This document shows, one piece after another, positions 19,770-28,381 of a DNA stretch of 64,000 nucleotides. A program made the position numbers and the translations under genes. Source of the stretch: Cupriavidus agavae (GTDB taxonomy: Bacteria; Pseudomonadota; Gammaproteobacteria; Burkholderiales; Burkholderiaceae); assembly GCF_004217045.1 (NCBI RefSeq), contig NZ_SGXM01000002.1, forward strand, positions 372,001 through 436,000. The letters are read 5' to 3'. Each line of letters begins with the position of its first letter. Within the stretch, counting starts at the first letter, position 1. Below the pieces are notes generated by a model. The model was not told the DNA's origin and did not search any database. It saw only the letters and a list, made by a program, of their open reading frames with translations.

Positions 19770-19786
19770 TGTCCTCCATAACGACA
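19770..19786. promoter_or_regulatory. Activator-site candidate 1 (TGTC-N9-GACA)
   Basis: The 17-bp sequence TGTCCTCCATAACGACA has inverted ends TGTC/GACA. It lies about 76-92 bp upstream of the predicted sigma-54 transcription start, a normal distance for an enhancer site. A second copy with the same first seven bases and the same spacing follows. Confidence 0.65.
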
Positions 19787-19792
19787 TATAGA

Positions 19793-19809
19793 TGTCCTCA
19801 CCGGGGACA
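19793..19809. promoter_or_regulatory. Activator-site candidate 2 (TGTC-N9-GACA)
   Basis: The 17-bp sequence TGTCCTCACCGGGGACA has the same TGTCCTC start and GACA end as site 1, offset by 23 bp (about two helical turns). It ends 14 bp before the GTG start of the divergent activator gene, so it could also control that gene. Confidence 0.65.
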
Positions 19810-19817
19810 CGCAAGGA

Positions 19818-19828
19818 GACACGGTGTC
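19818..19828. promoter_or_regulatory. GACAC-G-GTGTC palindrome over the activator start codon
   Basis: A perfect 5-bp inverted repeat using the same GACA/TGTC elements as the two upstream sites. It overlaps the GTG start at 19824 and could mediate autorepression. It may also be chance, being short. Confidence 0.35.
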
Positions 19829-21539
19829 CTCAGTGACAACACCACCGACGGCGCTGGGCGTGCTGGTTTTTGGCGCGCCCGGTGCCCCGCCCGCCAGCTT
19901 CGGCATCTGTTCCGACCCAGCCGTTGCCGCTGCGGCGGATGCCGCCTGGCAGCACGCAGCCAGAACCGATCCCGCCCGCGCACTGTTCCCCGTGGCGGCC
20001 GGCGGCCAGCACTATCTCGGGCTCGGCTTCGAGGACGACGCGTGCCGGCTCCTCGTGCTGCACCGCGCCGGGGCCGAGACCGTGCTGCTCGATTTCCTGC
20101 GTAGCGTGCCGTTCGCGGGCGCCATCCTCGACTATTTCCTCAACGGCCCGTATCAGGCCGTGACCGTGGTGGACCGCAATGGACAGGTGCGCTTCCTGAG
20201 CCCCGTCCACGAGAAATTCCTCGGGCTGGAGGCGGGCGCCGGTATCGGCCGCCCTGCCGCCGAGGTCATTCCCAACTCGCGCCTGCCGCACGTGGTGGCG
20301 ACGGGCAAGGCCGAGATCGGGCAGTTGCAGCAGTTCAACGGTGCGACGCGCGTGGTGAACCGCATCCCGATCCGCGAGCACGGCGAGGTAGTGGGCGCCA
20401 TCGGCCAGGTCATGTTCAAGGGGCCCGAGGCGCTGGTGCGCATGCACGAGGAACTCTCGGCGCTGCGCTCGGAGGTGGCCCGCTACCAGCGGGAGTTCAG
20501 CGGCCTGCGCGGCGAGCCGCCCGCGCTGGGCCTGATCGGCGAGAGCGCCCCGATGCAGCGGCTGCGGCGCGAGATCCAGACCGTGGCGCGGCTCGACGTG
20601 CCGGTGCTGATCCTCGGAGAGAGCGGCACGGGCAAGGAACTGGTGGCGCGGGCGATCCATGCCGCCGGCAGCGACGCCGGTGACGCGGCACGTCCGCTGG
20701 TCAGCCTCAACCTTGCGGCGCTGCCCGCCACGCTGATCGAATCGGAGCTGTTCGGCTACGCACCCGGGGCGTTCACGGGCAGCCAGCGGCAGGGGCAGGC
20801 AGGCAAGCTCGAACAGGCGGCGGGCGGCACCGTCTTTCTCGACGAAGTGGCCGATATCCCGATGGAAATGCAGGTCAAGCTGCTGCGCGTGCTGGAAGAC
20901 CACATGGTCGAACGGCTCGGCAGCCGCCGCGCCCAGCGTGTGGAGTTCCGGCTTGTGTCCGCCACCAATCGCGATATCTCCGAACTGATCGACGCCGGGC
21001 GCTTCCGGCTCGATCTCTACTACCGGCTCAGCGGCGTGGTGCTGCGCATTCCCGCGCTGCGGCAGCGGCGCGAGGACATCCCCGCGCTATTGCAGCATTT
21101 CGTCGAGGCGTTCTGCGCACGCAATCGCATGCCGCCGCCCCGCATCGAGCACGATGTGGCGCGCCATCTCGCCGGCCAGCCGTGGCCGGGCAATGTGCGC
21201 CAGTTGCGCCAACGCGTGGAGGAAGCCCTGGTGTTCTGCGACGGCCAGATCCTGCGCGTGGCCGACTTCGCCCGGGGCGAGGCGGCGCGCCGGCTGCCCA
21301 CCTCGGAGATCGACAATGCCGTGAGCCCGGCACCGGACGCCGCGGCGCAACCGGCACCCGCCCCGGCGTCGGCCGCGCCGGCGGCCCACGCCCCCGACGC
21401 CGGCATGCGCGAGCTGGCCCATGCGGCCGTGCTCGACGCCATCGCCCGTCACGACGGCAACAAGAAGCGCGCCGCCGCGCAGTTGCGGATCTCGCGCTCG
21501 CATCTGTACAAGATCCTCGCACGCGGCCCGAACGGCTGA
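19824..21539 (+). CDS. Sigma-54-dependent transcriptional activator with PAS domain
   Basis: 571 aa. Order: an N-terminal sensory region (1 to about 95), a PAS-like domain (about 98-200; [28 protein letters not shown]), an AAA+ sigma-54 domain (about 235-460; Walker A GESGTGKE at 265-272, Walker [13 protein letters not shown]), an Ala/Pro-rich linker, and a Fis-type HTH at the C-terminus ([20 protein letters not shown]). The sigma-54-contacting loop reads GAFTGS (315-320) instead of GAFTGA. The GTG start has AAGGAG 5 nt upstream. It is divergent from the carboxylase operon and is its obvious activator, probably responding to the acid or acyl-CoA substrate (inference). Confidence 0.92.
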   Translation: MSSVTTPPTALGVLVFGAPGAPPASFGICSDPAVAAAADAAWQHAARTDPARALFPVAAGGQHYLGLGFEDDACRLLVLHRAGAETVLLDFLRSVPFAGAILDYFLNGPYQAVTVVDRNGQVRFLSPVHEKFLGLEAGAGIGRPAAEVIPNSRLPHVVATGKAEIGQLQQFNGATRVVNRIPIREHGEVVGAIGQVMFKGPEALVRMHEELSALRSEVARYQREFSGLRGEPPALGLIGESAPMQRLRREIQTVARLDVPVLILGESGTGKELVARAIHAAGSDAGDAARPLVSLNLAALPATLIESELFGYAPGAFTGSQRQGQAGKLEQAAGGTVFLDEVADIPMEMQVKLLRVLEDHMVERLGSRRAQRVEFRLVSATNRDISELIDAGRFRLDLYYRLSGVVLRIPALRQRREDIPALLQHFVEAFCARNRMPPPRIEHDVARHLAGQPWPGNVRQLRQRVEEALVFCDGQILRVADFARGEAARRLPTSEIDNAVSPAPDAAAQPAPAPASAAPAAHAPDAGMRELAHAAVLDAIARHDGNKKRAAAQLRISRSHLYKILARGPNG

Positions 21540-21645
21540 CCGCTGGCGCGGCCGCCCGCGCGCATTGGTGCCCTCACGGCAACACCATGTCCAGGCGCGG
21601 GTGTCTTCCGCCCGGCCACCGCGGCAGCTAGCCTTCTTCACAACG

Positions 21646-21671
21646 CCGTCATGGGGCTTTCGCCATGACGG
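21646..21671. promoter_or_regulatory. Perfect inverted repeat upstream of the efflux operon
   Basis: Arms CCGTCATGG / CCATGACGG (9 bp) flank an 8-nt loop. It ends 22 bp before the first efflux gene and about 107 bp after the sigma-54 activator gene. It could be a repressor operator for the efflux genes or the terminator of the upstream gene; no T-run follows. Confidence 0.5.
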
Positions 21672-21693
21672 ACACGGTAGTGGAGAGGCAGCA

Positions 21694-23184
21694 ATGAAGG
21701 ATTCCCCCAGCAAGCGGGCCGGAGCGCTCGCGCAACGCGTCGCGTGGTCGGTGCCGGCCCTGCTGTTGTCAGCCTGTGCCAGCATGGGCGGGCTCGCAAC
21801 CCGCGCCACGCTCGACGATGCCGACGCGCTGGCCGCGTCAGCCAGCCTGCGCCACGTGCCCGCCACGCCAGCCGCCTGGCCGGCGCGTGCCTGGTGGCGC
21901 GACTTCGGCGATCCCCAGCTCGACACGCTCGTGGACACCGCGCTGGCCAACCAGCCAACGTTGGGCGTGGCGGCGGCGCGTGTGCGCCAGGCGCAGGCGC
22001 TGACCAGCCAGGCCGAAGCGCGGCTGTTCCCGCAGGCCAGCCTCAATGCGCGCACCACGCGCCAGCGCTTCAGCGAGAACGGTGCCGTCCCTCCGCCGCT
22101 GGCCGGCAGCTGGAAGTGGAACAGCGACGTGGTGATCGGCCTTGGCTACGAACTCGACTTCTGGGGCCGCAACCGCGCCACGTTCGAAGCGGCACTGGAC
22201 CGCGCCCGCGCCGCCGAAGTGGAGTACCAGGCGGCCGAACTGATGCTCACCACGTCCGTGGTACGTACCTACCTGAAGCTCGATGCGGCGCACGCGCTGC
22301 GCGCGCTGGCCACCGAGACCTATCGCCAGCGGCAGGACACGCTGGCGCTGATCCAGCACCGCGTGGCGGCCCAGCTCGACTCGCGCCTCGACATGAAGCA
22401 GGCCGAGGCAGCGCTGCCCGTGACCCGCGAACGGATCGCGGCCATTGACGAAGTGATTGCCCTGACGCAGAACCAGCTTGCCGCACTGGCCGGGAAAGGC
22501 CCCGATGCCGGCCGCGACATCGCACCGCCACGGCTGCAGCGTCACTTCTCCGCTGCCGTGCCGACCGACGTGCCGGCCGAACTGATTGGCCGGCGTCCTG
22601 ATGTGGTGGCGCAGCGCTGGCGCGTGGAAGCCGCCGCGCAGGATATCAAGGCGGCTCGCGCGCAGTTCTATCCCAACATCAGCCTCACGGCATTCGCGGG
22701 CCTGCAGAGCCTGAGCCTGTCGGATCTCTTCACGGCGGGCAGCCGGACGCTGGGCATCGGGCCGGCGCTCTCGCTGCCGGTCTTCGACGGCGGCCGACTA
22801 CGCGCCAACCTTGGCGTGCGGCATGCGGAGTACGACGCCGCCGTGGAGCAGTACAACGCCACGCTGGTCACGGCGCTGCACGACGTGGTCAACCAGCTGG
22901 TGGCGCTGGGCTGGCTGGAGACGCGCACCGGCGAGCAACGACTGTCGCTGCAGTTGACCCAGGAGGCGTACGACCTTGCGCTGTCGCGCTACCGGCACGG
23001 TGTCGGCAACTATCTGCAGGTTCTGTCCGCCGAAGGACAGGTGCTGCAGCAGAAGCAGTTGCTGATCGACCTCGACACGCAGGCCCATGCGCTGCATCTC
23101 GAACTGGTGCGCGCGCTGGGCGGCGGTTACGGGGAAACCACGAATACCGGCGGCGCGCGCCTCACCCAAAGGAATCCTTCATGA
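21694..23184 (+). CDS. NodT-type outer-membrane efflux lipoprotein
   Basis: 496 aa from the ATG at 21694 (GGAGAGG 5 nt upstream). A lipoprotein signal ends LLLSACASM (lipobox Cys at about 29). Two OEP repeats follow. Family marks are WWRDFGDPQLDTLVDTALANQPTL, YELDFWGRNRATFEAA, AAELIGRRPDVVAQRWRVEAA-like PAELIGRRPDVVAQRW, and ARAQFYPNISLTAF. It forms the outer-membrane channel of a tripartite drug or toxic-compound exporter. The stop overlaps the ATG of the adaptor gene (ATGA), so the three genes form one operon. Confidence 0.92.
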   Translation: MKDSPSKRAGALAQRVAWSVPALLLSACASMGGLATRATLDDADALAASASLRHVPATPAAWPARAWWRDFGDPQLDTLVDTALANQPTLGVAAARVRQAQALTSQAEARLFPQASLNARTTRQRFSENGAVPPPLAGSWKWNSDVVIGLGYELDFWGRNRATFEAALDRARAAEVEYQAAELMLTTSVVRTYLKLDAAHALRALATETYRQRQDTLALIQHRVAAQLDSRLDMKQAEAALPVTRERIAAIDEVIALTQNQLAALAGKGPDAGRDIAPPRLQRHFSAAVPTDVPAELIGRRPDVVAQRWRVEAAAQDIKAARAQFYPNISLTAFAGLQSLSLSDLFTAGSRTLGIGPALSLPVFDGGRLRANLGVRHAEYDAAVEQYNATLVTALHDVVNQLVALGWLETRTGEQRLSLQLTQEAYDLALSRYRHGVGNYLQVLSAEGQVLQQKQLLIDLDTQAHALHLELVRALGGGYGETTNTGGARLTQRNPS

Positions 23185-24356
23185 ACGCCCCCACCGAGAA
23201 CAGGCCGGCCATCGCGGCAGCCGTGCCCGCGCCGCCCCGCCGGCGACCGCTACGCATCGCCCTCGCCGTATCACTGGGCACCCTCGCGGTGGCTGGCGCG
23301 GCCGTCTACTGGTGGCAGCACGGACGGCACTGGGTATCGACCGAGGACGCCTACGTCGAGGGCAACGTGGTGCAGGTCACGCCGCAGGTCAGTGGCGTGG
23401 TGACGGCCATTCTTGCGGACAACACCGACCTCGTCGCCGCCGGCGAGCTGCTCGTGGAATTCAATGGCGTCGACGCGCAGGTGGCGGAAGCCGCCGCGCA
23501 GGCGCAACTGGCGCGCACCGTGCGGCTGGTTCGCGGCCAGTTTGCCGCAGCACGGCAGGACCGGGCTACCGTGGAACTGCGCAGTGTCGACCTGGCGCGC
23601 GCCCGGGAAGACATGGCGCGGCGTTCGGCGCTGGTGACCAATGGCGCCATCTCGGGCGAGGAACTGGTGCATGCGCGGCATGCCATCCGCAGCGCGCAGG
23701 CCTCGCTGGCCGTGGCCAACGAGCAGTTGAGGCGCAACCAGGCGGTAGTCGAGCGTACCTCGGTGGCCTCGCATCCCGATGTGCTGGCCGCCGCCTCGCA
23801 ATTGCGGCACGCCAGCGTGGCCCTCACGCGCACGCGGATCGCCGCGCCGGTTGGCGGGGTGGTGACGAAGCGCTCGGTACAGGTGGGCCAGCGCGTCGGT
23901 GCCGGGGTGCCGATGATGTCGGTGGTGCCGCTCGAACAGCTCTGGGTCACCGCCAACCTCAAGGAATCGCAGTTGCGCGACATTCGCGTGGGGCAGCCGG
24001 TCAGGCTGACGACCGACCTCTACGGCAACAGCGTGGTCTTCAACGGCCGTGTGCTGGGCCAGGACGCCGGCACCGGCAGCGCCTTCGCACTGCTGCCCGC
24101 GCAGAACGCCACCGGCAACTGGATCAAGGTGGTGCAGCGCGTGCCGGTACGCATTGCGCTCGATCCCGCCGAGGTCGCCGCCCATCCGCTGCAGATCGGG
24201 CTGTCGATGAAGGCGTCGGTTGACACACGCTCGCGCGATGGCAAGCGTCTGGTCGCCATCAACGATGCCGCGCAGCAGTACCGCACCACGGTCTTTGCCG
24301 ACGAACTGGCCCGCGCCGACGCGCTGGTGGAGCGTATCGTCCAGGAGAACCTGTAA
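23181..24356 (+). CDS. emrA: EmrA/HlyD-type membrane-fusion protein
   Basis: 391 aa. One N-terminal membrane anchor (about 24-44; LRIALAVSLGTLAVAGAAVYWW), then the lipoyl-like half STEDAYVEGNVVQVTPQVSGVVTAI, a helical hairpin (about 95-215), and the second half VALTRTRIAAPVGGVVTKRSVQVGQRV. This is the standard EmrA layout. It links the inner-membrane MFS pump to the outer-membrane channel encoded upstream. It overlaps the upstream gene by 4 bp and is followed after 4 bp by the pump gene. Confidence 0.9.
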   Translation: MNAPTENRPAIAAAVPAPPRRRPLRIALAVSLGTLAVAGAAVYWWQHGRHWVSTEDAYVEGNVVQVTPQVSGVVTAILADNTDLVAAGELLVEFNGVDAQVAEAAAQAQLARTVRLVRGQFAAARQDRATVELRSVDLARAREDMARRSALVTNGAISGEELVHARHAIRSAQASLAVANEQLRRNQAVVERTSVASHPDVLAAASQLRHASVALTRTRIAAPVGGVVTKRSVQVGQRVGAGVPMMSVVPLEQLWVTANLKESQLRDIRVGQPVRLTTDLYGNSVVFNGRVLGQDAGTGSAFALLPAQNATGNWIKVVQRVPVRIALDPAEVAAHPLQIGLSMKASVDTRSRDGKRLVAINDAAQQYRTTVFADELARADALVERIVQENL

Positions 24357-24360
24357 CGCC

Positions 24361-25872
24361 ATGCCCAACCCTTTGCTTCTGCTCCTGATCGGCGCACTGA
24401 CGGCGATCGATTTCATCCAGAACGGCATGGTGTCCTTTGCCGCCGGCCCGATCATGGGCGAGATCGGCGCCAGTCCCGAGGAGTTCAGCCTCATCGCCGC
24501 CGCCTACGCCAGCATTGCCATCGTCGGCATCGCACTGCAGCGCTGGTGCGTGGAACGGCTGGGCTGGCGCGGCTATGTGCGCGGTGCGCTGGGCATCGCC
24601 GCGGTGGGGGCGATGGCGTGCGGCACCGCGTGGAGCTACGAGACGCTGCTGGCCGGTCGCATGGTCATGGCGGTTGGCTGCGCGGGCATGATGACGTCGG
24701 CGCGCCTGGCGGTAAACCTGATACCACCGGGGCCGGGCCGCATCCACGGCATCACGGCGCTGGCGTCGGGCGTCTGCTGCGGACTGGCCTCGGCGCCATG
24801 GCTGGCGGCCACCATCGTGTCGGCGGACCGCTGGCCGATGATCTTCTGGCTGACCGCCGCCGCCGTGCTGGCGATGCTGGCGGCCACGCACGTGCTGCCG
24901 GCCGACAAGGTCCCGGCCGGGCAACGCTCCGGCGCCCATCCGCTGCGGCTGGTGGCGCTGGCCGCTGGCAGCTTCCTGCTGCTCTACGTGCTGCAACGCT
25001 CCTACTACGATTTCTACGCCAACCGGCTCGGACTAGTGCTCGGCGCCCTGGCCGGCGTGGCGGCACTGGGCGGCTTCATCTGGGCCGAGACCCGCAGCGC
25101 CCGCCCCCTGCTGAAGCTGGGCAGCCTGGTGGAACCGCGCTATCTGGCCGGACTCGCACTGTTCACGTTCTGCTACATGACGCTGGGGTCGAATGGTTAC
25201 CTGCTGCCGCTGGTCATGCAACGCTCGCTGGGATACTCGTGGAGCACCACCGGCAACCTGTTCGCGCTGGGGCTGGCGGGCGGCGTGCTGACGTGGGTGG
25301 CCATGTCGCGGATGCTGCCGCGCTGGCCCGGGCCCCGCAAGTACTTCATGACGGGCTTCGCCGCGCTTGCCGCGTCGGCATGGCTGCTGAGCCGCCTGCC
25401 ACCCGCGCCCGATCCCTGGCTGCACGTGCTGCCCGCGCTGGGGCTGTATGGCGTTTTCATCATGACCATGATGCCCACCACGGCAATGCACACGTTCATG
25501 GCGCTCGGACGCGACGAATCCGTCTTCTCGCATGCCCAGCAGACCAAGAACATGATGGGCGAAGTGGGCAAGGCGCTCGGGGTCATGCTGGCCACGGTGG
25601 GCCAGCAATGGCTCACGGTCTGGCACTACACCCGGCTGCAGGGCGAGATCCATCCCGGCAACCCGCACTTCCAGGAGGTTCACGCGCGCATCACCGCGGT
25701 GCTCTCGGCCTCGATGGACCCGGCCCGCGCGGCCGACGCCGCCCTGGCGCAGATCGCGCAGATGCTGACGCAGCAGTCGGTGCTGCTCGCCAACCTCGAC
25801 CACTTCCGGGGACTCGCCATGGTGGCCGTGCTGGCCATCGCGGTCAGCGCGGTGCAGAAGGCGCTGCGCTAG
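24361..25872 (+). CDS. EmrB-like MFS efflux pump (DHA2 type)
   Basis: 503 aa from the ATG at 24361, with about 14 hydrophobic segments. Diverged DHA2 features are visible (SLIAAAYASIAIVGIALQRW, MVMAVGCAGMMTSARLAVNLI), and the C-terminal tail QTKNMMGEVGKALGVMLATVGQQW is EmrB-like. Conservation to classic EmrB is weaker than for the adaptor. It is the proton-driven inner-membrane component of the tripartite exporter. The stop lies 17 bp from the end of a convergent LysR gene. Confidence 0.85.
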   Translation: MPNPLLLLLIGALTAIDFIQNGMVSFAAGPIMGEIGASPEEFSLIAAAYASIAIVGIALQRWCVERLGWRGYVRGALGIAAVGAMACGTAWSYETLLAGRMVMAVGCAGMMTSARLAVNLIPPGPGRIHGITALASGVCCGLASAPWLAATIVSADRWPMIFWLTAAAVLAMLAATHVLPADKVPAGQRSGAHPLRLVALAAGSFLLLYVLQRSYYDFYANRLGLVLGALAGVAALGGFIWAETRSARPLLKLGSLVEPRYLAGLALFTFCYMTLGSNGYLLPLVMQRSLGYSWSTTGNLFALGLAGGVLTWVAMSRMLPRWPGPRKYFMTGFAALAASAWLLSRLPPAPDPWLHVLPALGLYGVFIMTMMPTTAMHTFMALGRDESVFSHAQQTKNMMGEVGKALGVMLATVGQQWLTVWHYTRLQGEIHPGNPHFQEVHARITAVLSASMDPARAADAALAQIAQMLTQQSVLLANLDHFRGLAMVAVLAIAVSAVQKALR

Positions 25873-25889
25873 ATGTCCGGGGCGCAGCG

Positions 25890-26876
25890 CTACTCGATTG
25901 GCAATTGAAATGCCGCGCGCGGGATGTGCTCGGCGATGAAGTCGATGAAGACGCGTATCCGGGCCGGCAGGTGCTGGCGGCTCGGGTAGCAGATGTAGTG
26001 CACCACCGGATCGGGCAGGTAGTCCGCCATCACCACCTTGAGATGTCCGCTGGCGATGTGGTCGGCTACCTGGTAGCACGGCAGTTGCGCCATGCCCCGG
26101 CCGTCGAGCACGGCATCGAGCGCAAGGCCGGAATCGTTGAACACCAGGCTCGCCTCGGGCAGTACGCGATGGATGCGGTCGACCATGCGGAACTCCCACT
26201 CCACCAACCGCCCGTTCGCGCCCCGTGCGTTGATGCAGCGATGCTCGGCCAACTCGTCGGGCGATTGCGGCATGCCGAACTGCGCCACGTAGGCCGGCGC
26301 GGCGCAGAGAACCATGCGGGTCGATACCAGTTGCCGGGCGATGATGCTCGAATCCTCGAGCCTGCCATGCCGGAAGCATACGTCGATGCGCTGCGCAACG
26401 AAGTCTGCGCAGTCGTCGTCGAGGCGCAGATCCAGCACGATGCCCGGATAGCGCCGCTGGAAGGGGTCGAGTAGCGGTGCCACCATCGCCCGGCCAAACG
26501 CCACGCTCGAAACGATGCGTAGCGGCCCGCGCGGCGGCCCGCGCCGCAGTTCGAGCATGTCGTCGATGGCCTGCTGGATATGGGTCACGCCCTGCTGGCA
26601 GTTGTCCAGGAAGCGCTGGCCCTCGCTGGTCAACCGGGTCAGCCGGGTACTGCGCAGGAACAGCCGCGTGCCCAGATAGGCTTCGAGCTTCTGCACGTTG
26701 CGGCTGACCGCCGAGCGGCCGATGCCGAGCCGGTCTCCCGCCTTGGCAAAGCTGCCTTCGCTGGCGACCGCCATGAATGCCATGATTCCGGTGTAACTCG
26801 CGGCCACGGGACGCAGGAAAGCGTCCCCGCCGCGTGGCTGGCCTTCGCGGCCGCCGTCCTGCTGATCGTCCTGCAC
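25890..26876 (-). CDS. LysR-family regulator
   Basis: 328 aa from a GTG at 26874-26876; the true start is uncertain because about 20 low-complexity residues precede the HTH. The HTH is IMAFMAVASEGSFAKAGDRLGIGRSAVSRNVQKLE. The effector domain is of the CrgA-like subgroup (GPLRIVSSVAFGRAMVAPLLDPFQRRYP). It is convergent with the efflux operon, which it may control, although no operator is recognisable near either. Confidence 0.82.
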   Translation of the reverse strand: MQDDQQDGGREGQPRGGDAFLRPVAASYTGIMAFMAVASEGSFAKAGDRLGIGRSAVSRNVQKLEAYLGTRLFLRSTRLTRLTSEGQRFLDNCQQGVTHIQQAIDDMLELRRGPPRGPLRIVSSVAFGRAMVAPLLDPFQRRYPGIVLDLRLDDDCADFVAQRIDVCFRHGRLEDSSIIARQLVSTRMVLCAAPAYVAQFGMPQSPDELAEHRCINARGANGRLVEWEFRMVDRIHRVLPEASLVFNDSGLALDAVLDGRGMAQLPCYQVADHIASGHLKVVMADYLPDPVVHYICYPSRQHLPARIRVFIDFIAEHIPRAAFQLPIE

Positions 26877-26975
26877 CCTGCTATGTCCAACCTTATTTGA
26901 CCGGTCAGATAGTAGGAGCTTGGCCCGTGCCGGTAAAGGTCATTCGGCCCATGTTTTCTGCCAGTTGCAGAAGCT

Positions 26976-27007
26976 GCGGAGCGCGCCCTTCGAGGGACGC
27001 GCTCCGC
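26976..27007. terminator. Hairpin terminator after the MHS transporter gene
   Basis: Perfect 10-bp arms GCGGAGCGCG / CGCGCTCCGC plus an inner CCCT-TCG-AGGG stem make a nearly continuous 14-bp hairpin. It begins 9 bp past the stop of the minus-strand MHS gene. The run of T that follows is poor, so it may work only partly. Confidence 0.65.
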
Positions 27008-27015
27008 ATTGCCGT

Positions 27016-28338
27016 TCAGACCCGCTTGCCCGGGACCGGCGACAATTGCGGCGATGCAACCGTCACTTCACGCATGCAGGCCGCGCTGACGAACGCGATC
27101 ACGCTCAGTGCGCCGAGATACCAGACGATGTAGGTGGGACTGCCGCCGCCGTACTTCAGCAGCGACGTTGCCACGATCGGCGCCAGCCCGCCGCCGATGG
27201 CGCCGGACACCTGCACCGCGATCGAGATGCCGCTGTAGCGTACTTCGGCCGGGAACTGCGCCGAGAACAGGCTGCCTTCCGGCCCGTACAGGCACGCGTA
27301 GACCAGCCCGATGGCAATCGCCAGTGCCACGGTGATCTTGCCGGGATCGAGCGTCTGCAGCAGTGCGAAGAACTGCGGCGCGAACACCAGGATGCCGATC
27401 GTCCCGGCCATGAACACCCACTTGAAGCCGATGCGGTCGCCCAGCATGCCGAACAGCGGCATCGTGAACAGCGAGATTGCCGCGCCCCATACCGTGGCAT
27501 CGAGCATCACCGTCTTCGGTATGCCTAGCGTGCCGGTGGCATAGGCCAGCGCGAACGTGACCGTCGTGTAGAACCACGTCACCTCGGCCAGCCGGCCGCC
27601 CACCACCGCCAGCACCTGGCGGGGATAGCGGCGCAGCACCACCAGCGCAGGCATCTCCACGTCATCGCCCTTCTTCTGCATCTGCTCGAAGTCCGGCGAT
27701 TCGCCCACGCGGGCGCGGATGAACCAGCCCACGGCCAGCAGCACCACGCTGGCCAGGAACGGTACGCGCCAGCCCCAGGTCAGCATGTCGTGCTCGGGCA
27801 ATGCCGCCACCATGCCCATGGCCAGCGACGACAGCACCAGCCCCGGCGCCACGCCGGCCTGCGGCAGGCTGCCGAAGAACCCCTTCTTGCCTTCGGGCGC
27901 ATGTTCCACCGCCATCAGCACGGCGCCACCCCACTCGCCGCCTACCGCAATGCCCTGCAGCAAGCGCAGCAGCACCAGCAGCACCGCACCCCAGTAGCCG
28001 ATGCTGTCGTAGGACGGAATCAGGCCGATCAGGATGGTGGGAATTCCCATCATGAACAGCGTGATCAGCAGCATCGACTTGCGGCCCACCTTGTCGCCAA
28101 AGTGGCCGAACACGATGCCGCCGAGCGGCCGCGCGAAAAAGCCCACCGAGTAGGTGGCAAACGCCGCCAGCGTGCCCGTCAGCGGATCGAATGCGGGAAA
28201 GAAGATCTTGTTGAAGATCAGCGCGGCAGCGGTGCCGTAGAGGAAAAAGTCGTACCACTCGATGGTGGTACCCATCATGCTGGCCAGGCCAGCCGTGACA
28301 TACGCGCGGGGTGACCGTGCGGCAGGTTTCGGATTCAT
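27016..28338 (-). CDS. MHS-family metabolite:H+ symporter
   Basis: 440 aa with about 12 membrane segments. The N-terminal signature (GTTIEWYDFFLYGTAAALIF) and the loop FGHFGDKVGRKSML with RLLQGIAVGGEWGGAVLMAVEHAP are diagnostic of the metabolite:H+ symporter branch of MFS (KgtP, ShiA, ProP relatives), which imports organic acids or betaines. It lies 43 bp downstream of a class II aldolase gene on the same strand, with a LysR gene upstream, which suggests uptake of the acid that the aldolase-family enzyme uses. Confidence 0.9.
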   Translation of the reverse strand: MNPKPAARSPRAYVTAGLASMMGTTIEWYDFFLYGTAAALIFNKIFFPAFDPLTGTLAAFATYSVGFFARPLGGIVFGHFGDKVGRKSMLLITLFMMGIPTILIGLIPSYDSIGYWGAVLLVLLRLLQGIAVGGEWGGAVLMAVEHAPEGKKGFFGSLPQAGVAPGLVLSSLAMGMVAALPEHDMLTWGWRVPFLASVVLLAVGWFIRARVGESPDFEQMQKKGDDVEMPALVVLRRYPRQVLAVVGGRLAEVTWFYTTVTFALAYATGTLGIPKTVMLDATVWGAAISLFTMPLFGMLGDRIGFKWVFMAGTIGILVFAPQFFALLQTLDPGKITVALAIAIGLVYACLYGPEGSLFSAQFPAEVRYSGISIAVQVSGAIGGGLAPIVATSLLKYGGGSPTYIVWYLGALSVIAFVSAACMREVTVASPQLSPVPGKRV

Positions 28339-28381
28339 CGTGACGCTCCTTTGGGTTCGGGTGGGCCGTGGGGCCGTGGGC

